Shown here piece after piece: positions 1 to 11,110 of a stretch of DNA of 64,000 bases. Within the stretch, counting starts at the first letter, position 1. Every line of letters begins with the position of its first letter. Both the position numbers and the translations under genes were made by a program. Origin of the DNA: Schistocerca nitens (lineage: Eukaryota > Arthropoda > Insecta > Orthoptera > Acrididae); the NCBI RefSeq assembly GCF_023898315.1, contig NC_064621.1, positions 128,152,521 through 128,216,520 of the forward strand, read 5' to 3'. The notes under the pieces were generated by a model that worked only from the letters and a program-made list of their open reading frames with translations, was not told where the DNA came from and made no database searches.

Positions 1-569
1 CTAGAAAACATAATTTGGGATGAAGTGCATAGAGAATCCAATACAACTGAGAAATTATCTAAATTGTGAACATTATTTAAACTGATGTCCAAAAGTATCA
101 ACATCCATATCAATGTCTCTCAAATGCAAGTGGATAACAGCAGGTATTACGAAGTCCTCCCAAAGCCTTAAATACCTCATTTCCATGAAAAAGAGTGATA
201 ATGAACCAGAGTACTTAAATTTCTGTCATACACAAGAAAAAGATCTATGACGGTACGAATAGCTGCAAAAAATCCATCTAATGACCAAACAATATACAGT
301 GCATAGAATAAAAGCAAAGCATTGCAGAAGATCATTGAAAACAGAGAGACAAACGAAGGCATAATAACTAATAATGGAAGAAGATGAAGTAATAAACAAT
401 CCACGCCACCCAGCAGATTGTGTGAATAAACATGTTTCAAATGTTACAGAGAAATTGCAACAGAAGTTCCCTAAACCCAATACACTACCTGTAATGAACT
501 ATGCACTACGTGCAGTGATGTAAATGTCAGTCGCAGAACAGGCAGACTGTACAAAACCTAAAAAGTAAA
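1..569. other. Unassigned AT-rich sequence
   Basis: I see no supportable gene. The minus strand at 177-480 has two overlapping short open frames rich in Leu, Phe and Val. They lack a recognisable motif, and AT-rich DNA often gives such frames by chance. The right part grades into the LINE remnant that follows. Confidence 0.4.
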
Positions 570-2000
570 ATATCAGTTGGCTTGGACAGAGTACCGATGA
601 GAGTGCTGAAGCAAGCGCCCTTCACAAATACAATAAATGTATTTTTCACATCAGAGAAATTTCCAGGTATTTAACACAGGCAAGGATTGTACCCTTCCTA
701 AAGAAATTTAGCACAGTAGACATAAGAAATCTATCAGTCCATTTTCCTCTTACCATTCTTCAAAATAATGGAATCAGTTATGAAAGACAAATTAATGAAT
801 TTCTTTAATAAGTACAACCTTTTAAGAGAATTACATTTTGGTTTCGGAAGTGGTAGAAGTATGGAATCAGCCACACCATAATTAACAAAAGCGTTACTTG
901 ATGCTCTTGACAAATATGAGTAAATTACAGGTATATTTTTAGGGAAGTCTTTTGATACTGCTAACCATATGATTCTAATAAATGAACTGCAACCGTTAGC
1001 AATAATAGGTTCAGCTGATGGCTGGGTCTGATCATACCTGGGAGATAGGGTACAAAGAACAAGGATAACACATATCTCTATTAAGTCTAAACTATTAATA
1101 AAACACTTAGCACAAAAAATACATTAATATAGATGTTACCTGAGGTAGAATATAAGGCCAGTACTGTTCCTAATTTATGTCAATAACTTTTCCAATCATG
1201 TCCGTTGTGGAGAAGAATTGCTCTTTGCAGACGACAGAAGTATTGAAGACACTGAGAAAGCAAGAGAACTTCACGCAGAAAAAGCAAATGAAACCCTCAA
1301 GGAAGTTTACAGTGGGTTTATACCCAGTAAAGTGACACTGAACATAAAGAAAACAAATACCTGAACTTCCCTTTGAAGAGAGAAAAAGCCGCTGTTAAAT
1401 CAAACGTAGATGGCATCCCTATATACTGCATAACGAACACAAAATTTCTAGGACTGCAGACTGAAACTCGGCTGAAGTGATGTTATGACGCAAAGGCACT
1501 TGTAAATAAATGTCATCAGCATGTTATACCCTTAGAGTCCTGTACCGGTGTGTAACAGCTAGTCTTTCTAAGTCCTCGCTATTCGTATGTACATTCAGTT
1601 CTTAGCTATAGAATTGTTTTCTGGGAACAAATGTACAAATATAAACACAGTTTTCAAACTACAGAAAAGGGCTGTGTGAATAATAACCAAAAATAGCTTA
1701 TTGTAAAGCTCTGTTAAAAACACTAAGGATTTTAACTATACCTTGTGAATACATTTAACAATCAGTTGTACACATAAAAATAATAATAATATTAATAATA
1801 ATAACTGCACGTTACCATAGAACAAGAGCTAGATCGAACTTACATTCACATGAAAGAAAATACATAAAATTTAAAACACCAGTTTCTACCCATGAATAAA
1901 GACATTAAAGACATTAAAAAACTAATTTCTTTAAAAAGGCTTTTAAAAATACCTATTAAGAATAAATTCTATACGATGAAGGATTACTTAGGTAACACAG
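570..2000 (+). pseudogene. Decayed non-LTR retrotransposon, reverse transcriptase and C-terminal part
   Basis: Translation in shifting plus-strand frames gives the order of blocks typical of a LINE reverse transcriptase. Around 690-900 there is a palm start ending in a G-F-G-S-G-R-S-like motif. Around 940-970 there is K-S-F-D-T-A, equivalent to K-A-F-D-T. At about 1220-1235, LFADDRS matches the catalytic FADD box. Near 1440 there is TKFLGLQTE, and at 1610-1680 an IVFWEQ-like block before the C-terminus. The homology fades around 1990. Many stops and frameshifts make it dead. A Jockey or CR1-like clade is possible but I could not settle the family. The 3' end merges into an AT-rich stretch. 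Confidence 0.65.
1779..1803. repeat. (AAT)n microsatellite
   Basis: A short run of imperfect AAT/TAA units sits inside the degraded LINE 3' part. It is simple sequence with no other visible role. Confidence 0.7.
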
Positions 2001-2815
2001 AGAAGGGGTTTGTTAAAAAATCTAACATATCTAACATGTATAAATAATAATGGCAATACTGAAACATATACAATATCACACAACACTTTTGCTCTATGGT
2101 TTTTCCTTCTTTCTTTATTTTCTGGAAACGCTATCTCCAAAGCAATGAAATGTATAACACTAACATCTTGTTATCTTTCTGAGCCCAAAATCTCAATTTT
2201 AAAGGGATGCTGGTTCACTTAGTCACGCTAATAAATGGGAAGTTTCGGTACACAGAATGGAAACCAAACATCGCTCTGTTCCCGACATCAGCTGATGGCA
2301 TGTGCAGTGTAAAATTATGAAGCAACGTATGTATAGTGCGTCTACTGTGTGCAGTGACTGGGAGTGAGTTAAGAAGGAATAGTGTACCACTATCCTTCCG
2401 CAGTGTTAAATAACTTCTTTGTAAATTAGTATTGTACATTATGGAAAATCCTAATGCTGTAACATTGCTTTACACAAACTGGCCTTGTATTAAGGAGGGT
2501 GCAGGCACCATTTTTCGTCCAGATATCCTGAGTTACGTTTTCATTGGTTCCCCTAATTACTGAATGCAAATGACGGTCAGCTTCCTACTATAAGGCCATG
2601 GCTGACTGCCTGTTCCATTCTTGTCAAAGTAGACTTTTAAGCGAGTACATACCTACACAAGTGAATTACGTCAATGTTTCTGCTTATATATGATTTCGGT
2701 TCCGCAGCTTCTCATAGTCAGAACGGCTACATAAAGAATTTAAATGGCGGTGTAGCAGGGAACTGTACTAACTATTGAACAAAAATACACCACAGTATAT
2801 GCATAGCATCTACAG
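2001..2815. other. Unassigned region
   Basis: There are short open frames on both strands, at 2010-2222 and 2215-2439. Neither shows a domain, codon bias or flanking repeat that I can recognise. Confidence 0.4.
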
Positions 2816-2819
2816 AAGA

Positions 2820-4190
2820 GTATGAGCGTTGCATTGTCGAGCATTAACGCACGCGTCTGAGTGCGTGAAGAATGGGCTGAGAAGACTGTGTTGTGAGTTT
2901 TGGTTATTTGCACTTAAAAGAACAGAAGAACGTAAACTGTTGTTGCGTTAGATCGAGTGTACAGATGCGCCTACAGAGCAAGTATAGATAACATTGCGTC
3001 AAACATCCAAGAAGTGAATTACAATTTTTTTTAATGGGTGGAAGAAGTCCTTAAGAGGTAAATACCTGACTCACGCTTGTTCTTGTGTGATTCACATTTC
3101 GCAGAAGAAGTTATAACAAAAGCAAATTTTTTAATCATAGATGATAAATTCCAAGACAAAGATGCTGTCTAAAAGCCGGAGCCGTTCCTCATTTGTATCC
3201 CAGTTTACATAAATACCTAACCAAAATATTACACGAAAGAAAATCGCCAGAAGAGACATTGTTTTCAATGAGAAGAAACTACGACGCCTGCCAATATATA
3301 TTCCACCCAACGAGTTGTGCATAATGAATAGGTATCTGACGCAGACAGATTTCCATTAAAAAAAGAAGAAGGAAAAACAAAATCAGAAACTGAATTGTTA
3401 GAAACTGGAAGTTGTTCTCTTACGAGATAAACCGAGAACAGTAAATTCCAAAATCAATCTACTGCGAAAGGTGCTCGCAGATTCAAACCGTAAAGTTCCT
3501 GAGTGACCTAAAAGCTGTGGGACCAAAGGTAGTGAGTGAATCGATCGAATAATTCACAAGGGATATGAAGAACTTAGTGGGCGCATTAAACCCATCGTTT
3601 CCTAACGGTGCTTTGCATAAGAATTCATAGGCACACAAATCGTTAATGACGTTTAGACACATTTTTCTCGATAGAAATATGTCTTTTCTTTCCAATCCAC
3701 AAGAGTAACTATCGACAGTACCTTAACAAAATTTGAGTACTTGTGAAAAACAGCGTTAACTATGTTCAGACAGAAAATTTTTATCACGTTCCTCACTAAA
3801 GTCTTGTGAGGTCTCTAAACTTCTTTACTTTGCTTATCTTCCGACAAAACTTTCATTATCTTTCGATGAAAACTGCGAATGTGTCAATGTTCGACAGTAT
3901 CTCATGTAAAACCAAATAGCGCGGGGATATGGAGGGGACTTAAACTAGATAGAATTTTGAGGCAAAAGAACAGCGAATGACTTTTGGAACTGGGAAGCAA
4001 AATTTAAAAAACGGAAACGTCATTCTTTCCACATATCTCCACGGAAGCTCTGCATGGTTCACAACTTATAGAAGCGATAACTGAACTCAGAAAAGGAACG
4101 TTTGGTTTTATCGTATGGCAGGTTACATTGTCAAGAAGTGTTTGAGCCTTTTAAGTGAGAATTCGTCTAACACGCCACTGTCTTTGCTTA
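2820..4190 (+). pseudogene. Possible relic of a THAP-domain (P-element-like) transposase
   Basis: Around 2930-3190, broken plus-strand frames give a Cys pair followed by CDSHFAEEV, which resembles the C-terminal C-x2-H-F-x-E half of a THAP zinc finger. At about 4110-4150 another frame reads MAGYIVKKC, similar to the A-G-Y-I/V-x-K motif near the end of P-element/THAP9 transposases. Between them there are only stops and short frames. The order and spacing suit an internally decayed P-like element of about 1.3 kb. No terminal inverted repeats were found. This is an inference from two short motifs and could be chance. Confidence 0.3.
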
Positions 4191-4199
4191 CGTGTATTA

Positions 4200-4960
4200 T
4201 AGGATTATTGAAGCTTATAGCCACATGTTGAGGTATCGTCTGTCATCTTTCGTCAGGGGTCTTCGGCCGATGATCATTTAACGATTTTTCTGACTTTCGT
4301 CAGCTGGAGTGGCACGCATCTAAGAGATTCTCCTTCTATTGCTAATGACGGACTGAAGTCCGGCGCGTTGACGAGGTTTATACGTGCTCTTCCCGCAGCA
4401 CGAGAATCCAAGATTCATTTATCTTGAGACTTCCTGGTTTCTTCTTAAAACTATTTCCCAGTTTATGAATTTCAGTGGCTTCCCGTAACAAGACGACATG
4501 GTAGCTCTTCTCCAAAGCGAAAGTCCTGCATGTGGACGAATTTTATTACGCTCAGCGCATGCTCCCAAACTGCCGATTTCTCCACTTCACCTGCTCTTCC
4601 GTCAATGTACGATGATCCTAGCACTCATGGATAGTCCGCTCACTCCAAAATAGAATTTTCCAGACGTGCGCGGCGCACGCTATACTCTCGTCATTGCGAG
4701 TGGATTCTTTTTGGCCATAGCCTATCTCCAACATTCTGATCTTATTGGTGGGTTCGTATACAGTCTTTAAGCTGTGTTTCAGCAGTTTACGGCCACTTTT
4801 CGGATTTTCTTTTCAGTCTGACTTCGCCGGGTGTTAGTTTTCCTGACAATTCTTACATAATTCGTGGAGTACCTATACTTCATCAAAACGCATCCCAGAT
4901 GTCACATTTCAAATCGCTGCAGTTCACATACCCATTTTGCATACGCTACTGTCGTATTAT
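4200..4960 (-). pseudogene. Penelope-like retroelement, C-terminal remnant
   Basis: The minus strand carries broken frames resembling the linker and GIY-YIG end of Penelope-like elements. One part has an E-A-T-E-I-H-K-L block followed by N-S-F-K-K-K and L-K-I-N-E-S-W (about 4400-4490). Known Penelope proteins have E-A-I-E-I-x-K followed by N-x-x-x-x-E-x-x-L-K-L-x-x-A-W here. Upstream, T-C-R-T-F-A-L-E-K-S fits the HxQDFxFxE region of the same class. Several frameshifts and stops make it dead. I could not find the catalytic GIY and YIG tyrosines, so only the C-terminal half is supported. Confidence 0.5.
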
Positions 4961-5159
4961 AAATACCTATTTTCTGCCTCCAGAGATGATTTGACAGTTC
5001 GTGCATATTTCTTTCAAATATTCACCCAAACCATTTAAGAAAGACGTCCGCCGGAATCCTGAGATGAAAGCCAACACATATTTATAAATTCGTCCCTGAA
5101 CTGAATACATATAAATGCGCTCACAAGCGAACTGGTAATTGGTTTAATTATAAACGAAG

Positions 5160-5517
5160 TAATGAAGTGTGGTGTTACAGAAGAATGCTGAAGATTAGAT
5201 GGCTAAATCATATAACTAATGAGGAGGTAATGAACAGGATTGGGGAGAAAAGAAGTTTGTGGCACAACTTGACTAGAAGAAGGGATCGGTTGGTAGGACA
5301 TGTTCTGAAGCAACAAGGGATCACCAATTTGGTATTGGAGGGAAGCGTGGAGGGTAAAAATCGTAGAGGGAGACCAAGAGATGAATACACTAAACAGATA
5401 CAGAAATATGTAGGTTGCTGTAGGTACTGGGAGATGAAGAAGCTTGCACAGGATAGAGTAGCATGGAGAGCTGCATCAAAGGAGTCTCAGGACTGAAGAC
5501 CACAACAACAACAACAG
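5160..5517 (+). pseudogene. RTE-type LINE, 3' terminal fragment
   Basis: An open frame of 109 codons starts with MWCYRRMLKIRW and continues with ITNEEVMNRIGEKRSLW, LVGHVLKQ, EGSVEGKNRRGRPR and an MKKLAQDR block. This is the usual C-terminal region after the reverse transcriptase in RTE LINEs of arthropods. It stops at 5496 and a CAA-rich tail follows at 5499-5517, as expected for an RTE 3' end. It is 5'-truncated just before the WCYRR block, the usual outcome of incomplete reverse transcription. The same motifs appear in the copy at 30340-31448. Confidence 0.85.
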
Positions 5518-6789
5518 TAATTAAATACGTAATTTTCTCAGGCTGACGAAAATAGTTCTGCCATTTCCGTAATTCGTATAAAGGGCTTCCAAATTTTCTT
5601 CTGTTTCGCTAGAGACTATTATTCTCATTTATAGCACTAATAATTACTGCTAATAATGATATTTTTAATATCGGTAATAGGCAAAGGCGCAGTTCATTGC
5701 ACCTATATTACACGTTCACGACTTTGAGGTGTACGGCTTGAGCTCGGAATATACTGTCCTCCTCGACACGAATGGTCCGTTATGTGACGTCATTGAACGA
5801 ACATTGCCGAATCTGCCATTTCTCACTTCATTTTTTGTTTAATGAATACGACGAGACACTTAATACAGGACCAAAGTTTTCAGTGAATGTGACACTGTTT
5901 ATCAGCTCACACTTTCAGTGAATGTGTCACTATTTATCAGGTCACTCAGGCATTTTTTAATCCACTCTTGCTGACTGACTGTTTAAAACACTGATGCGGA
6001 ATGAAGGTCTTGCCCCCTTCCGTCGCACTAGAAGCTAGCTCCCAGTCTCGCAATACCTCAGAAACGACGGCAATGACGTTCGCGCTCTGATTTATTAAAC
6101 CCGCCACGGCCCACATTCCTCGGATACTTTTATAATATTGAAAATATGTGACACGCTAATTAACTTTCTTTCAACTATTTTATTGGCCTGTGGCAAATTA
6201 GATCCATCAGTCATATGTTACAGTGTACCTCGTAATACTACATTATCAGAAATTCTTGTGAAACCAGTACAGGAACATCAAACGAACTTTCCACGAAAAA
6301 AGGAGAACATGGCTAATGAAGGCCGTCGATCAGAATGTTCCAACCACGCCACCCTTTACTTTATTAGACTCCGGTATCCAGATTCCAATAAAATAATTTC
6401 GCCAGCTATTAGCGCGGGTTTACGCACACTCCTGTCGTTGCCATCAACTGTATCAATCAACAGGCTGTTCCGTGAGTAATGCAGCCGACGAAGAGAGAAA
6501 TTTATTTGTATTTCCATTCTTACATACACACTGTTTTCAAGACAAAGGACTAAATTGATAATAAAGCACAACGTATTAACAACTTTCTGCAAACGAATGA
6601 AAGAGCGAGAGCATGTTGCCAGAGGTCTTCCAGTGGTACACACGTAGTTGACGTCACAGGGAGCGAGATTAGCATGACTACAGGTGCCAGATGGGGGTGG
6701 TCTCTCGACAGGAGACAGGTAAAGAAACGGGAAATCAAAGTGTGTATCGATCAGCACTCAACTACATAGCACAGTAGTTCACTACAACA
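5518..6789. other. Unassigned region with a small tandem repeat
   Basis: I see no gene. Two copies of a 35-bp unit beginning TTTCAGTGAATGTG lie at 5878-5912 and 5913-5947. Open frames at 6138-6479 (+) and 6356-6757 (-) overlap in opposite senses and show no domain. The last part may be the 5' untranslated part of the Tc1-like element that starts at about 6790. Confidence 0.4.
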
Positions 6790-7089
6790 TGGATCGGAGG
6801 ACAAGTCTGGATAACTTAACGTGGGATAGAATCGTCAGGAACTGGAAGAAGGTCGAAGCGCGTCGACTGTAGCGCAACAGTTTGGTATTGCTCACAGCAT
6901 TGTTTCACTTGCGTGGGGAGCCCGATGGTGGGCAGGCGGTCGATTATGGTCACCTACAGCAGCAAATGACCGCTACACTGTGCAGCAGCGAAGAAGGGAG
7001 CCACGCCAAGCAACGGGTACAATTGCAACCACATTCAGCAGGAATGCAAGGCAGGCAACCTCACCCGCCACACAGGCACTGCGATTATA

Positions 7090-8933
7090 CAGGGTGGTCC
7101 GTCGATAGTGACCGGGCCAAATATCTCACGAAATAAGCGTCAAACGAAAAAACTACAAAGGACAAAACTTGTCCAGCTCGAAGCGGTAAACCAGATGGCG
7201 CTATGGTTGGCCCGCTAGATGCCGCTGCCATAGGTCAAAAGCATATCAACCGGGTTTTTTAAAAATAGGAACCCCCTTTTTTATTACGCTTCGTGTAGTA
7301 GGTAAAGAAATATGAATGTTTTAGTTGGACCACTTTTTTCGCTTTGTGATAGATGGCGCTGTAATAGTCACAAACATATGGTTCACAATTTTAGACGAAC
7401 AGTTGGTAACAGGTAGGTTTTTTTAAATTAAAATACAGAACGTAGGTACATTTGAACATTTTATTTCGGTTGTTCCAGTGTGATACATGTAGCTGTGTGA
7501 ACTTAGCATTCCTGAGAACGCATGCTGTTACAGCGTGATTACCTGTAAATACCACATTAATGCAATAAATGCTCAAAATGATGTCCGTCAACCTCAGTGC
7601 ATTTGGCAATACGTGAAACAACATTCCTCTCAACAGCGAGTAGTTCGCCTTCAGTAATGTTCGCACATGCATTGACAATGCGCTGACGCATGTTGTCAGG
7701 CGTTGTCGGTGGATCACGATGGCAAATATCCTTCAACTTTCTCCACAGAAAGAAATCAGGGGACGTCAGATTCGGTGAACGTGCGTGCCATGGTATGGTG
7801 CTTCGACGACCAATCCACCTGTCATCAAATACGCTATTCAATACAGCTTCAACCGCACGCGAGCTATGTGCCGGACATCCATCGTGTTGCAAGTACACCG
7901 CCATTCTGTCATGCGGTGAAACATATTGTAGTAACATCGCTAGAAGATTACGTAGGAAATCAGCATCCATTGCACCATTTAGATTGCCATCGATAAAAAG
8001 GGGGCCAATTATCCATCCTCCCATAATCCGGCACCATACATTAACCCACCAAGGTCGCTGATCTTAGACTTGTCGCAGCCATCGTGGATTTTCCGTTGCC
8101 CAGTAGTGCATATTATGCCGGTTTACGTTACCGCTGTTGGTGAATGACGCTTCGTCGCTAAATAGAACGCGTGCAAAAAATCTGTTATCGTCCCGTAATT
8201 TCTCTTGTGCCCCGTGGCAGAACTGTACACGACGTTCAAAGCCGTCGCCATGCAATTCTTGGTGCATAGAAATATGGTACTGGTGCAATCGATGTTGATG
8301 TAGCATTCTCAACACCGAAGTTTTTGATATTCCCGATTCTCGCGCAATTTGTCTACTATGATGTGCGGATTATCCGAGACAGCAGCTAAAACACCTACTT
8401 GGGCATCATCATTTGTTGTAGGTCGTGGTTGACGTTTTGCATGTGTCTGAACACTTCCTTTTTTCTTAAATAACGTTACTATTCGGGGAACGGTCCGTAC
8501 TCTTGGATGATGTCGTCCATGATACCGAGCAGCATACATAGCACACGCCCGTTGGCCATTTTGATCACAATAGCCATACATCAACACGATATCGACGTTT
8601 TCCGCAATTGGTAAACGGTCCATTTTAAGACGTTTAATGTATCACGAAGCAAATGCCATCCGCCGTGGTGGAATGTTACGTGATACCGCGTGCTTATACA
8701 TTTGTGACTATAACAGCCCATATATCACAAAGCGAAAAAGTGGTCCAACTAAAACATTCATATTAAAACGCAGTTGATATGCGTTTGACCTATGGCAGTG
8801 CCATCTAGCGGGCCAACCATAGTGCCATATGGTTTCCCCCTTCGAGCTAGACGAGTTTCGTTCTTTGTAGTTTTTTCGTTTGATGGTTATTTCGTGAGAT
8901 ATTTAGCCCGGTCACTATCAATGGACCGCCTTA
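7090..8933 (-). mobile_element. Mariner-superfamily element with long terminal inverted repeats (DD41D type)
   Basis: The ends are long inverted repeats. About 7090-7380 and 8680-8933 match over most of their length, starting CAGGGTGGTCCGTCGATAG on the left and ending with its imperfect complement on the right. TA dinucleotides flank both ends (7088-7089 and 8934-8935), as expected for Tc1/mariner target duplications. The element lies inside an older Tc1-like transposon and encodes one transposase on the minus strand. The long, subterminally conserved repeats set it apart from the 27-bp repeats of the Tc1-like copies in this window. Confidence 0.9.
7554..8623 (-). pseudogene. Mariner-superfamily transposase with DUF4817-like N-terminus, frameshifted
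   Basis: The protein begins MDRLPIAENVDIVLMYGYC, which resembles the DUF4817 helix-turn-helix that opens one group of insect mariner transposases. The frame moves near 8310 and again near 8060-8025. The DDE-fold blocks are readable: VLFSDEASF (first Asp), YLQHDGCPAH (second Asp) and SPDFFLW (third Asp). By my count there are 41 residues between the second and third Asp, which fits the DD41D or Visitor group. The end reads DGHHFEHLL, typical of this group. The protein is close to full length, but the two shifts should inactivate it. It may be a consensus family member only recently broken. Confidence 0.8.
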
Positions 8934-9136
8934 TATAGGAGTGGTTTCTTTGCTCTAGGACGAGTATATTGTTTTCCTTGATACTAGCGCATCGAGGGCG
9001 CCATTCTCTATGATGTCAAGAAGATAGCGACGGCACCAACGTGGAGTGGGGTCGCATGCCCCGCTGAGAGCAGTCTGAGTAATGATACAGGACTCACTGT
9101 TACATGGCGAGAGATGGAACATTGCCTAACGTGATA

Positions 9137-10558
9137 CACTCCTGGAAATGGAAAAAAGAACACATTGACACCGGTGTGTCAGACCCACCATACTTGCTCC
9201 GGACACTGCGAGAGGGCTGTACAAGCAATGATCACACGCACGGCACAGCGGACACACCAGGAACCGCGGTGTTGGCCGTCGAATGGCGCTAGCTGCGCAG
9301 CATTTGTGAACCGCCGCCGTCAGTGTCAGCCAGTTTGCCGTGGCATACGGAGCTCCATCGCAGTCTTTAACACTGGTAGCATGCCGCGACAGCGTGGACG
9401 TGAACCGTATGTGCAGTTGACGGACTTTGAGCGAGGGCGTATAGTGGGCGTGCGGGAGGCCGGGTGGACGTACCGCCGAATTGCTCAACACGTGGGGCGT
9501 GAGGTCTCCACAGTACATCGATGTTGTCTCCAGTGGTCGGCGGAAGGTGCACGTGCCCTTCGACCTGGGACCGGACCGCAGCGACGCACGGATGCACGCC
9601 AAGACCGTAGGATCCTACGCAGTGCCGTAGGGGACCGCACCGCCACTTCCCAGCAAATTAGGGACACTGTTGCTCCTGGGGTATCGGCGAGGACCATTCG
9701 CAACCGTCTCCATGAAGCTGGGCTACGGTCCCGCACACCGTTAGGCCGTCTTCCGCTCACGCCCCAACATCGTGCAGCCCGCCTCCAGTGGTGTCGCGAC
9801 AGGCGTGAATGGAGGGACGAATGGAGACGTGTCGTCTTCAGCGATGAGAGTCGCTTCTGCCTTGGTGCCAATGATGGTCGTATGCGTGTTTGGCGCCGTG
9901 CAGGTGAGCGCCACAATCAGGACTGCATACGACCGAGGCACACAGGGCCAACACCCGGCATCATGGTGTGGGGAGCGATCTCCTACACTGGCCGTACACC
10001 ACTGGTGATCGTCGAGGGGACACTGAATAGTGCACGGTACATCCAAACCGTCATCGAACCCATCGTTCTACCATTCCTAGACCGGCAAGGGAACTTGCTG
10101 TTCCAACAGGACAATGCACGTCCGCATGTATCCCGTGCCACCCAACGTGCTCTAGAAGGTGTAAGTCAACTACCCTGGCCAGCAAGATCTCCAGATCTGT
10201 CGCCCATTGAGCATGTTTGGGACTGGATGAAGCGTCGTCTCACGCGGTCTGCACGTCCAGCACGAACGCTGGTCCAACTGAGGCGCCAGGTGGAAATGGC
10301 ATGGCAAGCCGTTCCACAGGACTACATCCAGCATCTCTACGATCGTCTCCATGGGAGAATAGCAGTCTGCATTGCTGCGAAAGCTGGATATACACTGTAC
10401 TAGTGCCGACATTGTGCATGCTCTGTTGCCTGTGTCTATGTGCCTGTGGTTCTCTCAGTGTGATCATGTGATGTATCTGACCCCAGGAATGTGTCAATAA
10501 AGTTTCCCCTTCCTGGGACAATGAATTCGCGGTGTTCTTATTTCAATTTCCAGGAGTG
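9137..10558 (+). mobile_element. Tc1-like transposon, copy 1 (full length, 1422 bp)
   Basis: The element begins CACTCCTGGAAATGG and ends with its complement. The inverted repeats are about 27 bp with two mismatches and are bordered by TA at 9135-9136 and 10559-10560. It sits inside the third part of an older Tc1-like element. The length equals that of copy 2 at 33001, and the sequence is nearly identical along its whole length. It carries one intact transposase gene. Intact ends, an intact frame and close sister copies indicate recent transposition. Confidence 0.95.
9381..10403 (+). CDS. Tc1-like transposase, copy 1 (340 aa, intact)
   Basis: The start chosen is the Met of MPRQRGREPYVQLTDFERGR, because Tc1 transposases usually begin shortly before the D-F-E-R-G-R helix-turn-helix and measure about 340 residues. 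The frame is open for 72 more codons upstream, back to 9165, but that part looks like leader sequence. The N-terminus has a paired-type helix-turn-helix (WTYRRIAQHVGREVSTVHR). The catalytic core follows: VFSDESRF (first Asp), LFQQDNARPH (second Asp), PWPARSPDLSPIEHVWDW (Glu). I count 32 residues between the second Asp and the Glu, against 34 in canonical Tc1. It should bind the inverted repeats and cut and paste the element into TA sites. All three acidic residues are present. No intron is seen. Confidence 0.92.
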   Translation: MPRQRGREPYVQLTDFERGRIVGVREAGWTYRRIAQHVGREVSTVHRCCLQWSAEGARALRPGTGPQRRTDARQDRRILRSAVGDRTATSQQIRDTVAPGVSARTIRNRLHEAGLRSRTPLGRLPLTPQHRAARLQWCRDRREWRDEWRRVVFSDESRFCLGANDGRMRVWRRAGERHNQDCIRPRHTGPTPGIMVWGAISYTGRTPLVIVEGTLNSARYIQTVIEPIVLPFLDRQGNLLFQQDNARPHVSRATQRALEGVSQLPWPARSPDLSPIEHVWDWMKRRLTRSARPARTLVQLRRQVEMAWQAVPQDYIQHLYDRLHGRIAVCIAAKAGYTLY

Positions 10559-11110
10559 TAGTTTTGGTGGTTCAGGTGCAACTGTGTGGGCGGGCGTAAT
10601 GTTGCATGGGCGATCTGAACTCCGAACCTTTGAACAAGGTAACCTCAACGGTCTACCTTATTGTGACGCTGTACTCCTCCATGAAGTGCCTCTTTTCGGG
10701 GGTATATTCCGCCCCTAATTCCTTTTTATGGATAACAGTGCTCAATCGCATCGAACAGAGCAGTTGGAGGAGTTCTTGGAACGGTAGGACATTATGCGAA
10801 TGGACTGGCCTGCCCGTAACCCGAGCTTAAGTTTCATTCAGCACATGTGGGACGCATTGGGAAGACGTTGCAGCACGCCCAGAGGTACCACCGACCATCC
10901 AGCAACTGTCAGCCTATTTGGTGGAGGAATGGAACGCGTTACCATAATAAATGCTTACTAATTATATGGCCAGCATGGGAGCACTTTGCAGAGCATGCAC
11001 AGCTGTCCGCGGTGATCACACACCCTCTTAGTAACCACATGCCGCCTTTTTTACTCACAGGGGTCATCATAAATCGCTGTGAATTCAGTGTAATACGTGC
11101 CTTTGAATAA

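Larger units (their letters stand above)
6790..11110 (+). mobile_element. Old Tc1-like transposon, split into three pieces by two later insertions
   Basis: The first piece (6790-7089) starts with MDRRTSLDNLTWDRIV and, after a frameshift, gives VAQQFGIAHSIVS, a Tc1 helix-turn-helix. The second (8936-9136) reads LRLYRSGFFALGRV then TNVEWGRM, which fits the middle of the same protein. The third (10559-11110) gives FGGSGATVWAGVMLHGRS, then FMDNSAQSHR (second catalytic Asp), then RMDWPARNPSLSFIQH, where the usual catalytic Glu is Gln. The pieces join in the right order once 7090-8933 and 9137-10558 are removed. Frameshifts and the missing Glu make it inactive. Outer inverted repeats were not located. 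Confidence 0.75.

Noticed and set aside
177..480. Hydrophobic minus-strand frames as a membrane receptor exon
   Set aside because: Leu/Phe-rich frames arise easily from AT-rich DNA. Two frames overlap with equal hydrophobicity and neither has a conserved motif.
9126..9602. Long minus-strand and alternative frames repeated in the three Tc1-like copies (for example 9126-9602, 9485-9916, 9741-10046)
   Set aside because: They overlap the transposase in other frames and owe their length to its GC-rich codons; they carry no domain.
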